This document shows, piece after piece, positions 32,736 to 42,184 of a stretch of DNA of 64,000 bases. The stretch is from Mesorhizobium sp. M1B.F.Ca.ET.045.04.1.1. Lineage in GTDB: Bacteria > Pseudomonadota > Alphaproteobacteria > Rhizobiales > Rhizobiaceae. The stretch spans positions 5,681,001 to 5,745,000 of the forward strand of contig NZ_CP034448.1 in assembly GCF_003952465.1 (NCBI RefSeq), written 5' to 3'. The notes beneath the pieces were generated by a model. That model made no database searches. It was not told where the DNA came from and saw nothing but the letters and a program-made list of their open reading frames with translations. The translations under genes were made by a program, and so were the position numbers. Each line of letters starts with the position of its first letter. Within the stretch, counting starts at the first letter, position 1.

Positions 32736-32788
32736 GCCCTCAACGACGAAAGTATAAGGGCGCGCGCCGCCGCTTTACAGGCGGATTT

Positions 32789-32800
32789 GGTAGCGCTACC
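32789..32800. promoter_or_regulatory. GGTAGCGCTACC, LacI-type operator of the sugar ABC operon
   Basis: A perfect 12-bp palindrome with a central CG in the context TTTGGTAGCGCTACCGTTT. This is the symmetric form typical of LacI/GalR-family operators. It lies 144 bases before the first gene of the ABC operon. The regulator is not next to it; the window's LacI gene at 53-54 kb is far away and frameshifted. Confidence 0.55.
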
Positions 32801-32943
32801 GTTTCACTGTCGCGAGACCCGGGGGGAGCTGGGGCAAACGTCGCCGACGCCAGTGGTGGATGCTTGCCGGCATCCGTTTCAGCCACACCTTGATTGGAAA
32901 CGGCTCCCCGCGAGACCTCGCAGGGACCATCGGGAGGAATTCG

Positions 32944-34020
<1,077 letters not shown>

Positions 34021-34055
34021 ACCATGCAACGAGGAAGCAACAGGAGGAGACGAGC

Positions 34056-35381
34056 ATGAAATTCACCAGACGCGACGTGATCCGCACGACCGCCGGCGCG
34101 GCCGCAGGAGCCTTGGGCAGCCGTTTCGTCGGCTCGAGCGCCTTCGCGCAAGAGGGCCTGACCTACAAGCCGGAGGAAGGCGCCAAGCTCCGGCTGCTGC
34201 GCTGGTCGCCTTTCGTGCAGGGCGACGAGGACCAGTGGCTCAAAAATACGAAGCGGTTCACCGAAGCGACGGGCGTGGAGGTCCGCGTCGACAAGGAGAG
34301 CTGGGAAGACATCCGTCCGAAGGCCGCGGTCGCCGCCAATGTCGGCTCCGGCCCCGACCTGATGTTCGTCTGGTTCGACGACCCGCACCAATATCCCGAC
34401 AAGCTGCTCGACGTGACGGAACTCGGCGACTATCTCGGCAAGAAATATGGCGGCTGGCACGACGGCCCGAAGCAGTATGCGACGCGCGAGGGCAAGTTCC
34501 TCGGCCTGCCGCTCGCCACCATCGGCAACGCCATCGTCTATCGCGAAAGCTGGATGAAGGAGGCTGGCTTCGCCGAATTCCCGAAGGACACCGCCGGCTT
34601 CCTCGAGCTCTGCAAGGCACTCAAGGCGAAGGGCCATCCGGCCGGCTTTACCCATGGCCACGGCGTCGGCGACGGCAACAATTACGCGCATTGGCTGCTG
34701 TGGAGCCATGGCGGCCAGATGGTCGACGAGAAAGGCAAGGTGACGATCAACAGCCCCGAGACGCTCAAGGCGATCGAGTATGCCCAAGAGCTCTACAAGA
34801 CCTTCATTCCCGGCACCGAAAGCTGGCTCGACGTCAACAACAACCGTGCCTTCCTGGCCGGCGAAGTGAGCGTGATCGCCAACGGCATTTCCGTCTACAA
34901 CACAGCCAAGGTCAACAAGGACAAGGATCCGAAACTGACCGAGATCGCCAAGGACATGCGCACGACCAACATGCCGATCGGTCCGGTCGGGAAGTCCGTC
35001 GAGCTGTACCAGGTGACCACCGCCGTCATCTTCAACTACACGCCCTACCCCAACGCCGCCAAAGCCTACCTGCAATTCATGTTCGAGGACCCGCAGATGA
35101 CGGACTGGGTCACGTCGTCGGCCGGCTATTGCTGCCAGACGCTGAAGGCCTTCGACAACAATCCGGTCTGGAAGGCCGACCCGAACAATGCCGCTTACGC
35201 GAAGGCCTCGGCGACGCTGCGCCCCAACGGCTATGCCGGGCCGCTCGGCTATGCATCGGCCGCGACCATGGCCGACTATGTTCTGGTGGATATGTTCGCC
35301 AAGGCAGTGACCGGCCAAGCGACGCCGCAGGAGGCGATGGAAGAGGCCGAAAAGCGAGCCAACCGCTACTACCGCGTCTGA
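34056..35381 (+). CDS. Sugar ABC transporter substrate-binding protein (Tat-exported)
   Basis: A 441-residue solute-binding protein of the family-1 type. The N terminus TRRDVIRTTAGAAAGALG carries a twin-arginine motif and a hydrophobic core, so export is probably by the Tat route. Landmark sequences: LLRWSPFVQGDE, the glycine-rich GSGPDLMFVWFDDPH, and GFLELCKALKAKGHPAGFTH. The C-terminal lobe includes WVTSSAGYCCQTLKAFDNNP. Ligand cannot be told from sequence. AGGAGGAG stands before the ATG. Second gene of the CUT1 operon. Confidence 0.92.
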   Translation: MKFTRRDVIRTTAGAAAGALGSRFVGSSAFAQEGLTYKPEEGAKLRLLRWSPFVQGDEDQWLKNTKRFTEATGVEVRVDKESWEDIRPKAAVAANVGSGPDLMFVWFDDPHQYPDKLLDVTELGDYLGKKYGGWHDGPKQYATREGKFLGLPLATIGNAIVYRESWMKEAGFAEFPKDTAGFLELCKALKAKGHPAGFTHGHGVGDGNNYAHWLLWSHGGQMVDEKGKVTINSPETLKAIEYAQELYKTFIPGTESWLDVNNNRAFLAGEVSVIANGISVYNTAKVNKDKDPKLTEIAKDMRTTNMPIGPVGKSVELYQVTTAVIFNYTPYPNAAKAYLQFMFEDPQMTDWVTSSAGYCCQTLKAFDNNPVWKADPNNAAYAKASATLRPNGYAGPLGYASAATMADYVLVDMFAKAVTGQATPQEAMEEAEKRANRYYRV

Positions 35382-35462
35382 TCGCGTCGGACAGCTTAAG
35401 ACGGGTGGCCGCGACAGCGCGGTCACCCACCGTTCCACCAGACCTCCAAAGGAGCCCGCGCC

Positions 35463-36401
35463 ATGGCCGTGCCGTCCGTTGCCGTTCAGCGGCGTCCGTC
35501 GCTCCTGTCGCGCCTCGCCGAGAGCCGGAACACGCTTGGTCTCGGCTTCATGCTGCCGGCGGCGGCGCTGCTCCTGGTTTTTCTCACCTATCCGCTGGGG
35601 CTCGGCGTCTGGCTCGGCTTCACCGACACCCGCATCGGCCGGCCCGGCATCTATATCGGCATCGAGAATTACGAATATCTCTGGAGCGACGGCGTATTCT
35701 GGCTCTCGGTCTTCAACACGCTGCTCTATACGGTCAGCGCTTCGATCCTGAAGTTCGTGCTCGGCCTGTGGCTGGCTCTCATCCTGAACGAGAAGCTGCC
35801 CTTCAAGTCGTTCTTCCGCGCGGTGGTGCTGCTGCCCTGGGTGGTGCCGACGGTGCTGTCGGCCATCGCCTTCTGGTGGATCTACGATTCGCAATTCTCG
35901 ATCCTGTCCTGGGCGCTGCAGCAGATGGGCCTGATCGACCATCGCATCAATTTCCTCGGCGACCCGACCAATGCGCGCGCTTCCGTCATCGCGGCCAATG
36001 TCTGGCGCGGCATTCCATTCGTCGCCATCACGCTGCTTGCCGGCCTGCAGACCATCCCGCAGTCGCTCTATGAAGCCGCCACGCTCGACGGGGCCAGCCG
36101 CTGGCAGTTGTTCCGCCATGTGACGCTGCCGCTTTTGACGCCGATCATCGCCATCACCATGACGTTTTCGGTGTTGTTCACCTTCACCGACTTCCAGCTG
36201 ATCTACGTGCTGACCCGCGGCGGACCGGTGAACGCCACCCATCTGATGGCGACATTGTCGTTCCAGCGCGGCATTGCCGGCGGCCAGCTCGGAGAAGGCG
36301 CGGCGATCGCCGTCGCCATGATCCCCTTCCTGCTGGCGGCGATCCTGTTCAGCTATTTCGGCCTGCAACGACGCAGGTGGCAGCAAGGCGGCGGAGACTG
36401 A
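35463..36401 (+). CDS. Sugar ABC transporter permease (MalF type)
   Basis: A 312-residue inner-membrane permease with six predicted helices. The EAA loop that docks on the ATPase is EAATLDGASRWQLFRHVTLP near residue 215. It pairs with the next permease; its TGA stop is followed by one base and the next ATG, so the two are co-translated. AAAGGAG lies at about ten bases before the start. Confidence 0.92.
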   Translation: MAVPSVAVQRRPSLLSRLAESRNTLGLGFMLPAAALLLVFLTYPLGLGVWLGFTDTRIGRPGIYIGIENYEYLWSDGVFWLSVFNTLLYTVSASILKFVLGLWLALILNEKLPFKSFFRAVVLLPWVVPTVLSAIAFWWIYDSQFSILSWALQQMGLIDHRINFLGDPTNARASVIAANVWRGIPFVAITLLAGLQTIPQSLYEAATLDGASRWQLFRHVTLPLLTPIIAITMTFSVLFTFTDFQLIYVLTRGGPVNATHLMATLSFQRGIAGGQLGEGAAIAVAMIPFLLAAILFSYFGLQRRRWQQGGGD

Positions 36402-36402
36402 C

Positions 36403-37296
36403 ATGGTCGCGATCAAGGAAGTGGAGCGCCCGGACACCGACGAAGGCGGCATGGGCTATCTGCAGAGCCTGCCGCGGAAGGTGGTGACGGTCTATCTGCC
36501 GCTGCTGGTGTTTCTGATCGTGCTGCTGTTCCCGTTCTACTGGATGACGATCACGGCGGTTAAGCCCAATGTCGAGATGACCGACTATGTGAACTACAAT
36601 CCGTTTTGGGTCGTGCATCCGACGCTGGAGCACATACGCTACCTGCTCTTCGAGACGTCCTATCCGGGCTGGCTGCTCAACACGGTGATCATCTCGACCG
36701 CCGCCACTTTCCTGTCGCTGGCGGCCGCGGTGCTTGCGGCCTACGCGATCGAAAGGCTGCGGTTCTCGGGCGCGCGCCAGGTCGGCCTCGCCGTCTTCCT
36801 CGCCTATCTCGTGCCGCCTTCGATCCTGTTCATCCCGCTGTCGGTGATGGTGTTCAACCTCGGCCTTTACGACACGCCGTTTGCGCTGATCCTCACCTAC
36901 CCGACCTTTCTCATCCCGTTCTGCACGTGGCTGTTGATGGGCTATTTCCGTTCGATCCCGTTCGAACTGGAGGAATGCGCGCTCATCGATGGAGCAACCC
37001 GCTGGCAGATCCTCACCAAGATCGTGCTGCCGCTATCGGTGCCGGGCCTGATCTCGGCCGGCATCTTCGCCTTCACGCTCTCCTGGAACGAGTTCATCTA
37101 CGCGCTCACCTTCATCCAGTCGTCAGAGAAGAAGACGGTGCCGGTCGGCGTGCTCACCGAACTGGTCCGCTCCGACGTCTATGAATGGGGAGCGCTGATG
37201 GCAGGCGCGCTGATCGGCTCGCTGCCGGTCGTCGTGCTCTATTCCTTCTTCGTCGAGCACTATGTGTCCTCGATGACGGGCGCGGTGAAGGAATGA
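36403..37296 (+). CDS. Sugar ABC transporter permease (MalG type)
   Basis: A 297-residue permease with six helices and the EAA loop EECALIDGATRWQILTKIVL near residue 190. It starts one base after the stop of the MalF-type gene. With the ATPase and binding protein it forms a complete CUT1 importer. It is the last gene of the operon; no catabolic enzyme is linked, so the sugar remains unknown. Confidence 0.92.
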   Translation: MVAIKEVERPDTDEGGMGYLQSLPRKVVTVYLPLLVFLIVLLFPFYWMTITAVKPNVEMTDYVNYNPFWVVHPTLEHIRYLLFETSYPGWLLNTVIISTAATFLSLAAAVLAAYAIERLRFSGARQVGLAVFLAYLVPPSILFIPLSVMVFNLGLYDTPFALILTYPTFLIPFCTWLLMGYFRSIPFELEECALIDGATRWQILTKIVLPLSVPGLISAGIFAFTLSWNEFIYALTFIQSSEKKTVPVGVLTELVRSDVYEWGALMAGALIGSLPVVVLYSFFVEHYVSSMTGAVKE

Positions 37297-37309
37297 GAGC
37301 GGAAATGCT

Positions 37310-37729
37310 CTAAAAACTGATCTCCACCGCCGCAGCGCTCCGCTTCGCCTCGCCGTGGAACACGGCCTCGATGTTGTTGCCGTCGGGGTCGAGCAGGAAG
37401 CAGGCGTAGTAGCCTGGGTGGTAGCGGCGCTCGCCAGGCGCGCCGTTGTCCTTGCCGCCGGCGGCCAGCCCCGCATGATAGAGGGCATCGACCATAGCGC
37501 GGTCCTTCGCCTGGAAGGCAAGATGGTGGCGGCCGGTGAGCACGCCGAGCGCCGCGCGGCTGTCGGCGCTGGAGACGAACAGCTCGTCCGCCCAGAAGTA
37601 GTCGTCGGCCTCGCCGCCGACCGGGATGCCCAGCACCTCGAACACCGCGCCGTAGAAGCGCCGGCTGGCTTTCAGGTCGCGCACCACCAACTGGATGTGA
37701 TCGATGAGCCGGCCGCGGTAGAGTCGCAT
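37310..37729 (-). CDS. VOC/glyoxalase-family protein
   Basis: A 139-residue single-module VOC protein. IDHIQLVVRDLKASRRFYG is the N-terminal strand-helix with the first metal ligand His, HHLAFQAKD carries the second His, and GYYACFLLDPDGNNIEAVFH the final Glu. Members include glyoxalases, fosfomycin-resistance enzymes and dioxygenases; this one cannot be placed further. It converges on the sugar permease gene. GGAGG precedes the ATG. Confidence 0.85.
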   Translation of the reverse strand: MRLYRGRLIDHIQLVVRDLKASRRFYGAVFEVLGIPVGGEADDYFWADELFVSSADSRAALGVLTGRHHLAFQAKDRAMVDALYHAGLAAGGKDNGAPGERRYHPGYYACFLLDPDGNNIEAVFHGEAKRSAAAVEISF

Positions 37730-37827
37730 GGGGTGGTGCCTCCTCCTGATTGTTACGGCTCAATCTAGATGGGGCCAGTGCGCGGTCAATGAGGGAGTGG
37801 AAGGCTGCTGACAGTTTGAGACGCTGG

Positions 37828-37994
37828 CGGGACAGCGCCCCCCTCTGCCCTGCCGGGCATCTCCCCCGCAAGGGGGAGATCAGCAGCTCCGGCGCCGGCG
37901 CCCCCTTTCCGACGTTGAAGATTGGCGAAAGCCTGCACGACAGCCAATCTCCCCCCTTGCGGGGGAGATGTCCGGCAGGACAGAGGGGGTGTGA
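37828..37994. repeat. Mosaic intergenic palindrome (family A)
   Basis: Complete unit: CCCCCCTCTGCCCTGCCGGGC at the left, TGTCCGGCAGGACAGAGGGGG at the right, and GATTGGCGAAAGCCTGC in the middle as in the copies at 17.0 and 24.3 kb. Confidence 0.85.
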
Positions 37995-38181
37995 AGGAAC
38001 GCCAGCGTCTGTGCGTGAATCCCTGTGTTGCACCGCCGGTGCCCCCAAAAAATCCGGACAAAAATGCAACCAGATTGTAGGATCGGCTTCTCCCCCGGCG
38101 TCCTTCGGACGCAAGCGGCACGATGAGCCTGGAAAAACCGTGCCGCATCAAACAGGATGCCTTACGGCATGGGAGAAAACC

Positions 38182-39393
38182 ATGAACCATTCCTATCGTT
38201 GGGTCATCGTCGCGGCTGGCGCGCTGATGACCTGTGTGGCGCTCGGCGCGATGTTCTCGCTGGCGATCTTTCTCGAGCCGATGTCGATCGACACCGGCTG
38301 GTCGCGCGCCGGCATTTCCAGCGCCATGACCTTGAACTTCCTCGTGATGGGCATCGGCGGCTTTGCCTGGGGCTCGATCTATGACCGCGTCGGCGCGCGG
38401 CCGGTCGTTCTGGCCGGCGCGGTGCTGCTCGGCCTGGCATTGGTCGTGGCGAGCCGCGCCAACTCGCTGCTGGTCTTCCAGCTCAGCTACGGCGTGATCG
38501 TCGGTCTCGCGGCCAGCGCCTTCTTCGCGCCGATGATCGCGCTCACCACCGCGTGGTTCGACACCAACCGCAGCCTGGCCGTGTCGCTGGTCTCGGCCGG
38601 GATGGGAGTGGCGCCGATGACGATTTCGCCCTTCGCGCGCTGGCTGATCTCGGCCTATGACTGGCGCACCGCCATGTTCGACATCGGCGTCATGGCCTGG
38701 GTGCTTCTGCTGCCCGTGGTCTTGCTGGTGCGCCAGCCGCCGGCGGCGGTCGCGGCATCCGACGGCAGCATGCCCTCGCCCGCAACCGACGATCCCGGCA
38801 TGAGCGTCGGCCAGGCACTGCGTTCGCCGCAATTCCTGGTGCTGGGCATGACCTTCTTCGCCTGCTGTGCCGCGCATTCAGGCCCGATCTTCCACATGGT
38901 CAGCTATGCAATAGCCTGCGGCGTGGCGCCGATGGCCGCCGTCTCGATCTACAGTGTCGAGGGCCTCGCGGGCCTCGGCGGGCGCCTGCTCTATGGCGTG
39001 CTCGGCGACCGGCTTGGCGTCAAGCCGGTGCTGATCACCGGCCTTGCCATCCAGGCCGCGGTGATCGCCGCTTATCTGGCGGTCGGCCAACTCGAGCAGT
39101 TCTATGTTTTGGCCGTCATTTTCGGCGCCACCTATGGCGGCGTCATGCCGCTCTATGCGGTGCTGGCGCGCGAATATTTCGGGCCGCGCATCATCGGCAC
39201 CGTCTTCGGCGCGGCCACCATGCTCTCCAGCCTCGGCATGTCGTTCGGCCCGTTAGCCGGCGGCATGATCTACGACGCCTATGCCAGCTATTCCTGGCTG
39301 TTCATCGGCTCGGCGCTGGTGGGGCTCGGCGCGGCCGGCATCGCGATTGCCTTCCCGCCGCAGCCGAGTAGGCAGCGGCTGCAGATGGCGTAG
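38182..39393 (+). CDS. MFS transporter (OFA/monocarboxylate-like)
   Basis: A 403-residue transporter with 12 helices, beginning MNHSYRWVIVAAGALMTCVA. SLAIFLEPMSIDTGWSRAGI and GFAWGSIYDRVGARPVVLAG (motif A) resemble the OFA/monocarboxylate branch, as does GLGGRLLYGVLGDRLGVKPV in the second half. It probably imports or exports an organic acid. ATG 38182 follows GGGAGA. The long open frame upstream passes through a repeat and is not coding. Confidence 0.85.
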   Translation: MNHSYRWVIVAAGALMTCVALGAMFSLAIFLEPMSIDTGWSRAGISSAMTLNFLVMGIGGFAWGSIYDRVGARPVVLAGAVLLGLALVVASRANSLLVFQLSYGVIVGLAASAFFAPMIALTTAWFDTNRSLAVSLVSAGMGVAPMTISPFARWLISAYDWRTAMFDIGVMAWVLLLPVVLLVRQPPAAVAASDGSMPSPATDDPGMSVGQALRSPQFLVLGMTFFACCAAHSGPIFHMVSYAIACGVAPMAAVSIYSVEGLAGLGGRLLYGVLGDRLGVKPVLITGLAIQAAVIAAYLAVGQLEQFYVLAVIFGATYGGVMPLYAVLAREYFGPRIIGTVFGAATMLSSLGMSFGPLAGGMIYDAYASYSWLFIGSALVGLGAAGIAIAFPPQPSRQRLQMA

Positions 39394-39399
39394 CGCGAG

Positions 39400-39556
39400 T
39401 AATCTCCCCTCTCGAGGGGGAGATATCGCCGAAGGCTACAGAGGGGGTCGCAGCGCGTGAAGCGCCAACGCCCTTCTCTTTCGCATGGGGCGCCGGCGAT
39501 CTACGCGCTAGGACCCCTCTGCCCTGCCGGGCATCTCCCCCTCGAGGGGAGATTAC
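39400..39556. repeat. Mosaic intergenic palindrome (family A)
   Basis: Complete unit: AATCTCCCCTCTCGAGGGGGAG, CCGAAGGCTACAGAGGGGG, then the inverted CCCCTCTGCCCTGCCGGGC and CTCGAGGGGAGATTACG. Confidence 0.85.
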
Positions 39557-39675
39557 GCGTTCAAACGGCGAGAAATCCATTTGCCCGACGACGGCGAGTG
39601 TGAAACTCTGCGCCAAGACGCTGCATCTGAAATGCCGGCCAGGCCGGCGCGATCCATGATCCCGGGGATATTGCA

Positions 39676-40311
39676 GTGGCCGCAGGCGTGGAAGCCGCAG
39701 AAGCCAGGAATTGGTCCCGCCTGCTGAGCGCGGCGGAGAGTGGCGATGCCGATGCGCTTGGCTCGGAACTCAAGGCGGGCGCGGACATCAACCAGGCCGA
39801 CGAAGACGGCTGGTCGGCGCTTCACCTCGCTGCCCACAACGGCCGCATCGCGGTGCTCGAAACCTTGATCGGCCACCCGGCGATCGACGTGAACTCCAGA
39901 AACAAATGGAAGAGCACGCCCTTGAGCCTGGCCGCGGCCAAGGGTCATCTCGCCTGTATCCAGGCGCTGGTGAGGCATTCATCGATCGATATCGATGCCC
40001 GCGCCGACTACTACGGCAGGACCCCGCTCATCGAAGCCGCAAGAAACGGGCATCTGGGCGTCGTCAAGCTGCTCGTCGAGCATGGCGCCGACGTCAACCT
40101 CGCCGACAAGACGGGACGCAACAGCGCGCTCATCGAGGCGATCAAGGGACGCCACCTCGAGGTCGCGCAATATCTGCTGGCCACCCGGAAGGTGAACTTC
40201 CTCAATAAGGACATGCGGCTCAACGCCCTGATCTGGGCCGGCAGCACGCGCAACGCCGAGCTCATCGGCAAGCTGGACGCCGCGATCCATTGTTTCTTCG
40301 AAGGCAAGTGA
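39676..40311 (+). CDS. Ankyrin-repeat protein
   Basis: A 211-residue protein starting with GTG at 39676 (GGGGATATT upstream). Residues 15-185 hold five ankyrin units: the clearest read DEDGWSALHLAAHNGRIAVL, KSTPLSLAAAKGHLACI, GRTPLIEAARNGHLGVVKLL and GRNSALIEAIKGRHLEVAQYL. Ankyrin solenoids bind other proteins. There is no signal peptide, so it is cytosolic. The context (MFS gene upstream, DUF1330 convergent) does not suggest a partner. Confidence 0.85.
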   Translation: MAAGVEAAEARNWSRLLSAAESGDADALGSELKAGADINQADEDGWSALHLAAHNGRIAVLETLIGHPAIDVNSRNKWKSTPLSLAAAKGHLACIQALVRHSSIDIDARADYYGRTPLIEAARNGHLGVVKLLVEHGADVNLADKTGRNSALIEAIKGRHLEVAQYLLATRKVNFLNKDMRLNALIWAGSTRNAELIGKLDAAIHCFFEGK

Positions 40312-40336
40312 ACGGCGCCCGTCAGTTCTTGAACCG

Positions 40337-40633
40337 TCAGGCCGGCGCCACCCCTTCGAGGGCTATGATGCGTGTATGGGCGCAGCGGAAGCGGAGTTGC
40401 TTCAGCCTCTCATACTCCGGCGAGTCGTACCACGCGGTGAGCGCGGCCATGTCGGGAAACTCGATTATGACCAGGCGGTGCGGCTCCCAGTCGCCTTCAA
40501 GCAGCCGCGTAGCGCCGCCCCGCGCCAGATAATGCCCGCCGTAGCGGGCCTCGGTTGCCGGCACCTCGCGCCTGTATTCGTCGAACATGGCCATGTCGGT
40601 GACATCGACATCTGCAATCAGGTAGGCGGCCAT
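40337..40633 (-). CDS. DUF1330 protein
   Basis: A 98-residue protein, MAAYLIADVDVTDMAMFDEY, then YLARGGATRLLEGDWEPHRLVIIEFPDM and WYDSPEYERLKQLR. It matches the DUF1330 family, a ferredoxin-like dimeric alpha+beta fold with unknown function. ATG 40633 follows GGGAGGAG. Confidence 0.88.
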   Translation of the reverse strand: MAAYLIADVDVTDMAMFDEYRREVPATEARYGGHYLARGGATRLLEGDWEPHRLVIIEFPDMAALTAWYDSPEYERLKQLRFRCAHTRIIALEGVAPA

Positions 40634-40795
40634 CACGTTTCTCCTCCCGTTGTAAATCATCAGGACCGGGATCCGGCGCGCCCCCCTCTCGTCGAAACTC
40701 TGCCGACGCGGATTTTATATTAGAATTTCCTCATACAGAAGAAAGCCCGCCGTGGCGGCGCCAGATTTCCTCGCGTGGGCGTCGGATCGCCGTGT

Positions 40796-41410
40796 TCAGT
40801 TCCTCAACGCGATCGTCGCCGCCGCCCCGCCCATGCAGACCGCGGCGCCGCGGTTGAACAGGCGTGTGGCGCGCGGCGATTGCAACGTGCGGCGGGTCTT
40901 CGCGCCGGCGACCGCGAAGGGAAATTGCACCGCGGCCAGAATGATAGCGGTGATAGCCAGAAGGATCGGCACGTCGAAAGCGGACAGCGCGCCGATGTCG
41001 ACCACTGTCGGCAGGATCGAGATGTAGAACAGCACCGATTTCGGATTGCCGAGCGTGACCAGCACGCCGGAGAGGAAGGCGTTGCCGCCGTTGCGCGCCA
41101 CGCCACTTTCAGACGCTTCGAAGCTCTCGCCCGCCCTCCAGAACTGGACGGCAAGAAAACAGAGATAGGCAACGCCCGCCCATTTGATGGCGATCAGGAG
41201 AAAGCTGAAGGTCTCGGCGATGAAGGCCAGGCCGGCGAGCACCGCGGCGAGGTAGAGCACGTCGCCCAGCACCATGCCGGCGGTCATCCAGGCCGCCTGC
41301 CGGTAGCCGCTCCGCAGCGCCTGCGCCACGATGGCGACGATCTGCGGCCCTGGGATGATGGCGGCGATCGCCAGCGCGCCGGAATAGGCGGCAAAACCCG
41401 ACAATGTCAT
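40796..41410 (-). CDS. LysE-family exporter
   Basis: A 204-residue inner-membrane protein with about six helices. IIPGPQIVAIVAQALRSGYRQ near residue 20 is the conserved PGP element of LysE/RhtB exporters, and SGVLVTLGNPKSVLFYISIL near 120 the NPK element. Such proteins export amino acids or related small molecules. ATG 41410 begins MTLSGFAAYSGAL as family members do; the ribosome site AAGG is rather distant. Confidence 0.88.
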   Translation of the reverse strand: MTLSGFAAYSGALAIAAIIPGPQIVAIVAQALRSGYRQAAWMTAGMVLGDVLYLAAVLAGLAFIAETFSFLLIAIKWAGVAYLCFLAVQFWRAGESFEASESGVARNGGNAFLSGVLVTLGNPKSVLFYISILPTVVDIGALSAFDVPILLAITAIILAAVQFPFAVAGAKTRRTLQSPRATRLFNRGAAVCMGGAAATIALRN

Positions 41411-41550
41411 AGTGATTTGCCCTTCGATGATCGGTGGAGGAAGGACAATCCGAGGGCGGGGCGACGGTGTCAACCGTGGCTGAGGAGGAGCCGGCGGCTA
41501 AGCGCCAATCTCCCCCCTTGCAGGCCCTCGAGGGGGAGATCGGCGATCGC

Positions 41551-42000
41551 CTACGGTCCAGCGACGGCCAAGGGCGGCCCGGTAATCTCCATATCGAATT
41601 GAGCCGCGATCGCTTTGATTTCCGCAAGATCGCGCGGAATCTCCAGCCCCTGCGCGGCAACCGTCGGGAAAAAGCTTTCGAGACCACCTGGAGACAGAAT
41701 GGCGATCCATCGTGCACGCTCAACGACGACGAACGCGTGCTCAACGCCAGCGGGAATGTAGAATATGTCTCCGGCGGTGCGTTCGGAAGCTTCCCCGGCA
41801 CGCCAGAAGCGCAGCCGCCCTTGCAGAATGACGAAGACTTCGTCGGACTTGGGATGACGGTGGCGCGGCGGTCCATCGCCCGGACCAGCATGGGATGCAA
41901 ATGCTCCAAACTTTCCGCCGGTCTCGCGCGGCGTCAGAAGCGCTTCGTAGTGCGTGCCATTCCAATCGGTCTGAGTACCAGCTGCTACCCGCGTTTGCAT
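41551..42000 (-). CDS. Cupin-domain protein
   Basis: A 149-residue cupin. PPRHRHPKSDEVFVILQGRLRFW contains the first metal motif (H-x-H-x4-E-x6-G) and GDIFYIPAGVEHAFVVVERA the second. Single-domain cupins of this kind include dioxygenases, isomerases and ligand-binding proteins; no assignment is possible. It starts behind GGGAGA and is divergent from the LuxR-type gene. Two palindromes lie between them. Confidence 0.88.
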   Translation of the reverse strand: MQTRVAAGTQTDWNGTHYEALLTPRETGGKFGAFASHAGPGDGPPRHRHPKSDEVFVILQGRLRFWRAGEASERTAGDIFYIPAGVEHAFVVVERARWIAILSPGGLESFFPTVAAQGLEIPRDLAEIKAIAAQFDMEITGPPLAVAGP

Positions 42001-42041
42001 CCGAGTCTCCCGCGATAGAAATGGTTTTGCACCGGCAAATA

Positions 42042-42053
42042 GTTACACGTAAC
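42042..42053. promoter_or_regulatory. Palindrome GTTACACGTAAC in the cupin/LuxR gap
   Basis: Arms GTTAC/GTAAC around AC, at position 42-53 upstream of the cupin start and about 130 bases before the LuxR-type start. Together with the nearby 18-bp palindrome it marks a control region of the divergent pair. Confidence 0.45.
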
Positions 42054-42066
42054 GTCGGGCGGTCGC

Positions 42067-42084
42067 CTCATATGAACATATGAG
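42067..42084. promoter_or_regulatory. 18-bp palindrome CTCATATGAACATATGAG
   Basis: Perfect 8-bp arms CTCATATG/CATATGAG separated by AA. AT-rich and symmetric, it lies between the divergent cupin and LuxR-type genes and is a good candidate for the binding site of a dimeric regulator, possibly the LuxR-type protein itself. Confidence 0.5.
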
Positions 42085-42184
42085 ATGCGGCGCGGGACCG
42101 GCGGGGAAATGGTTGTCAGTGAAACCGGCTTCCGGCAAACTGCGGGTCCGTCGGGTGAGGAGCGGTAAATTCCGGCCAGGACAG

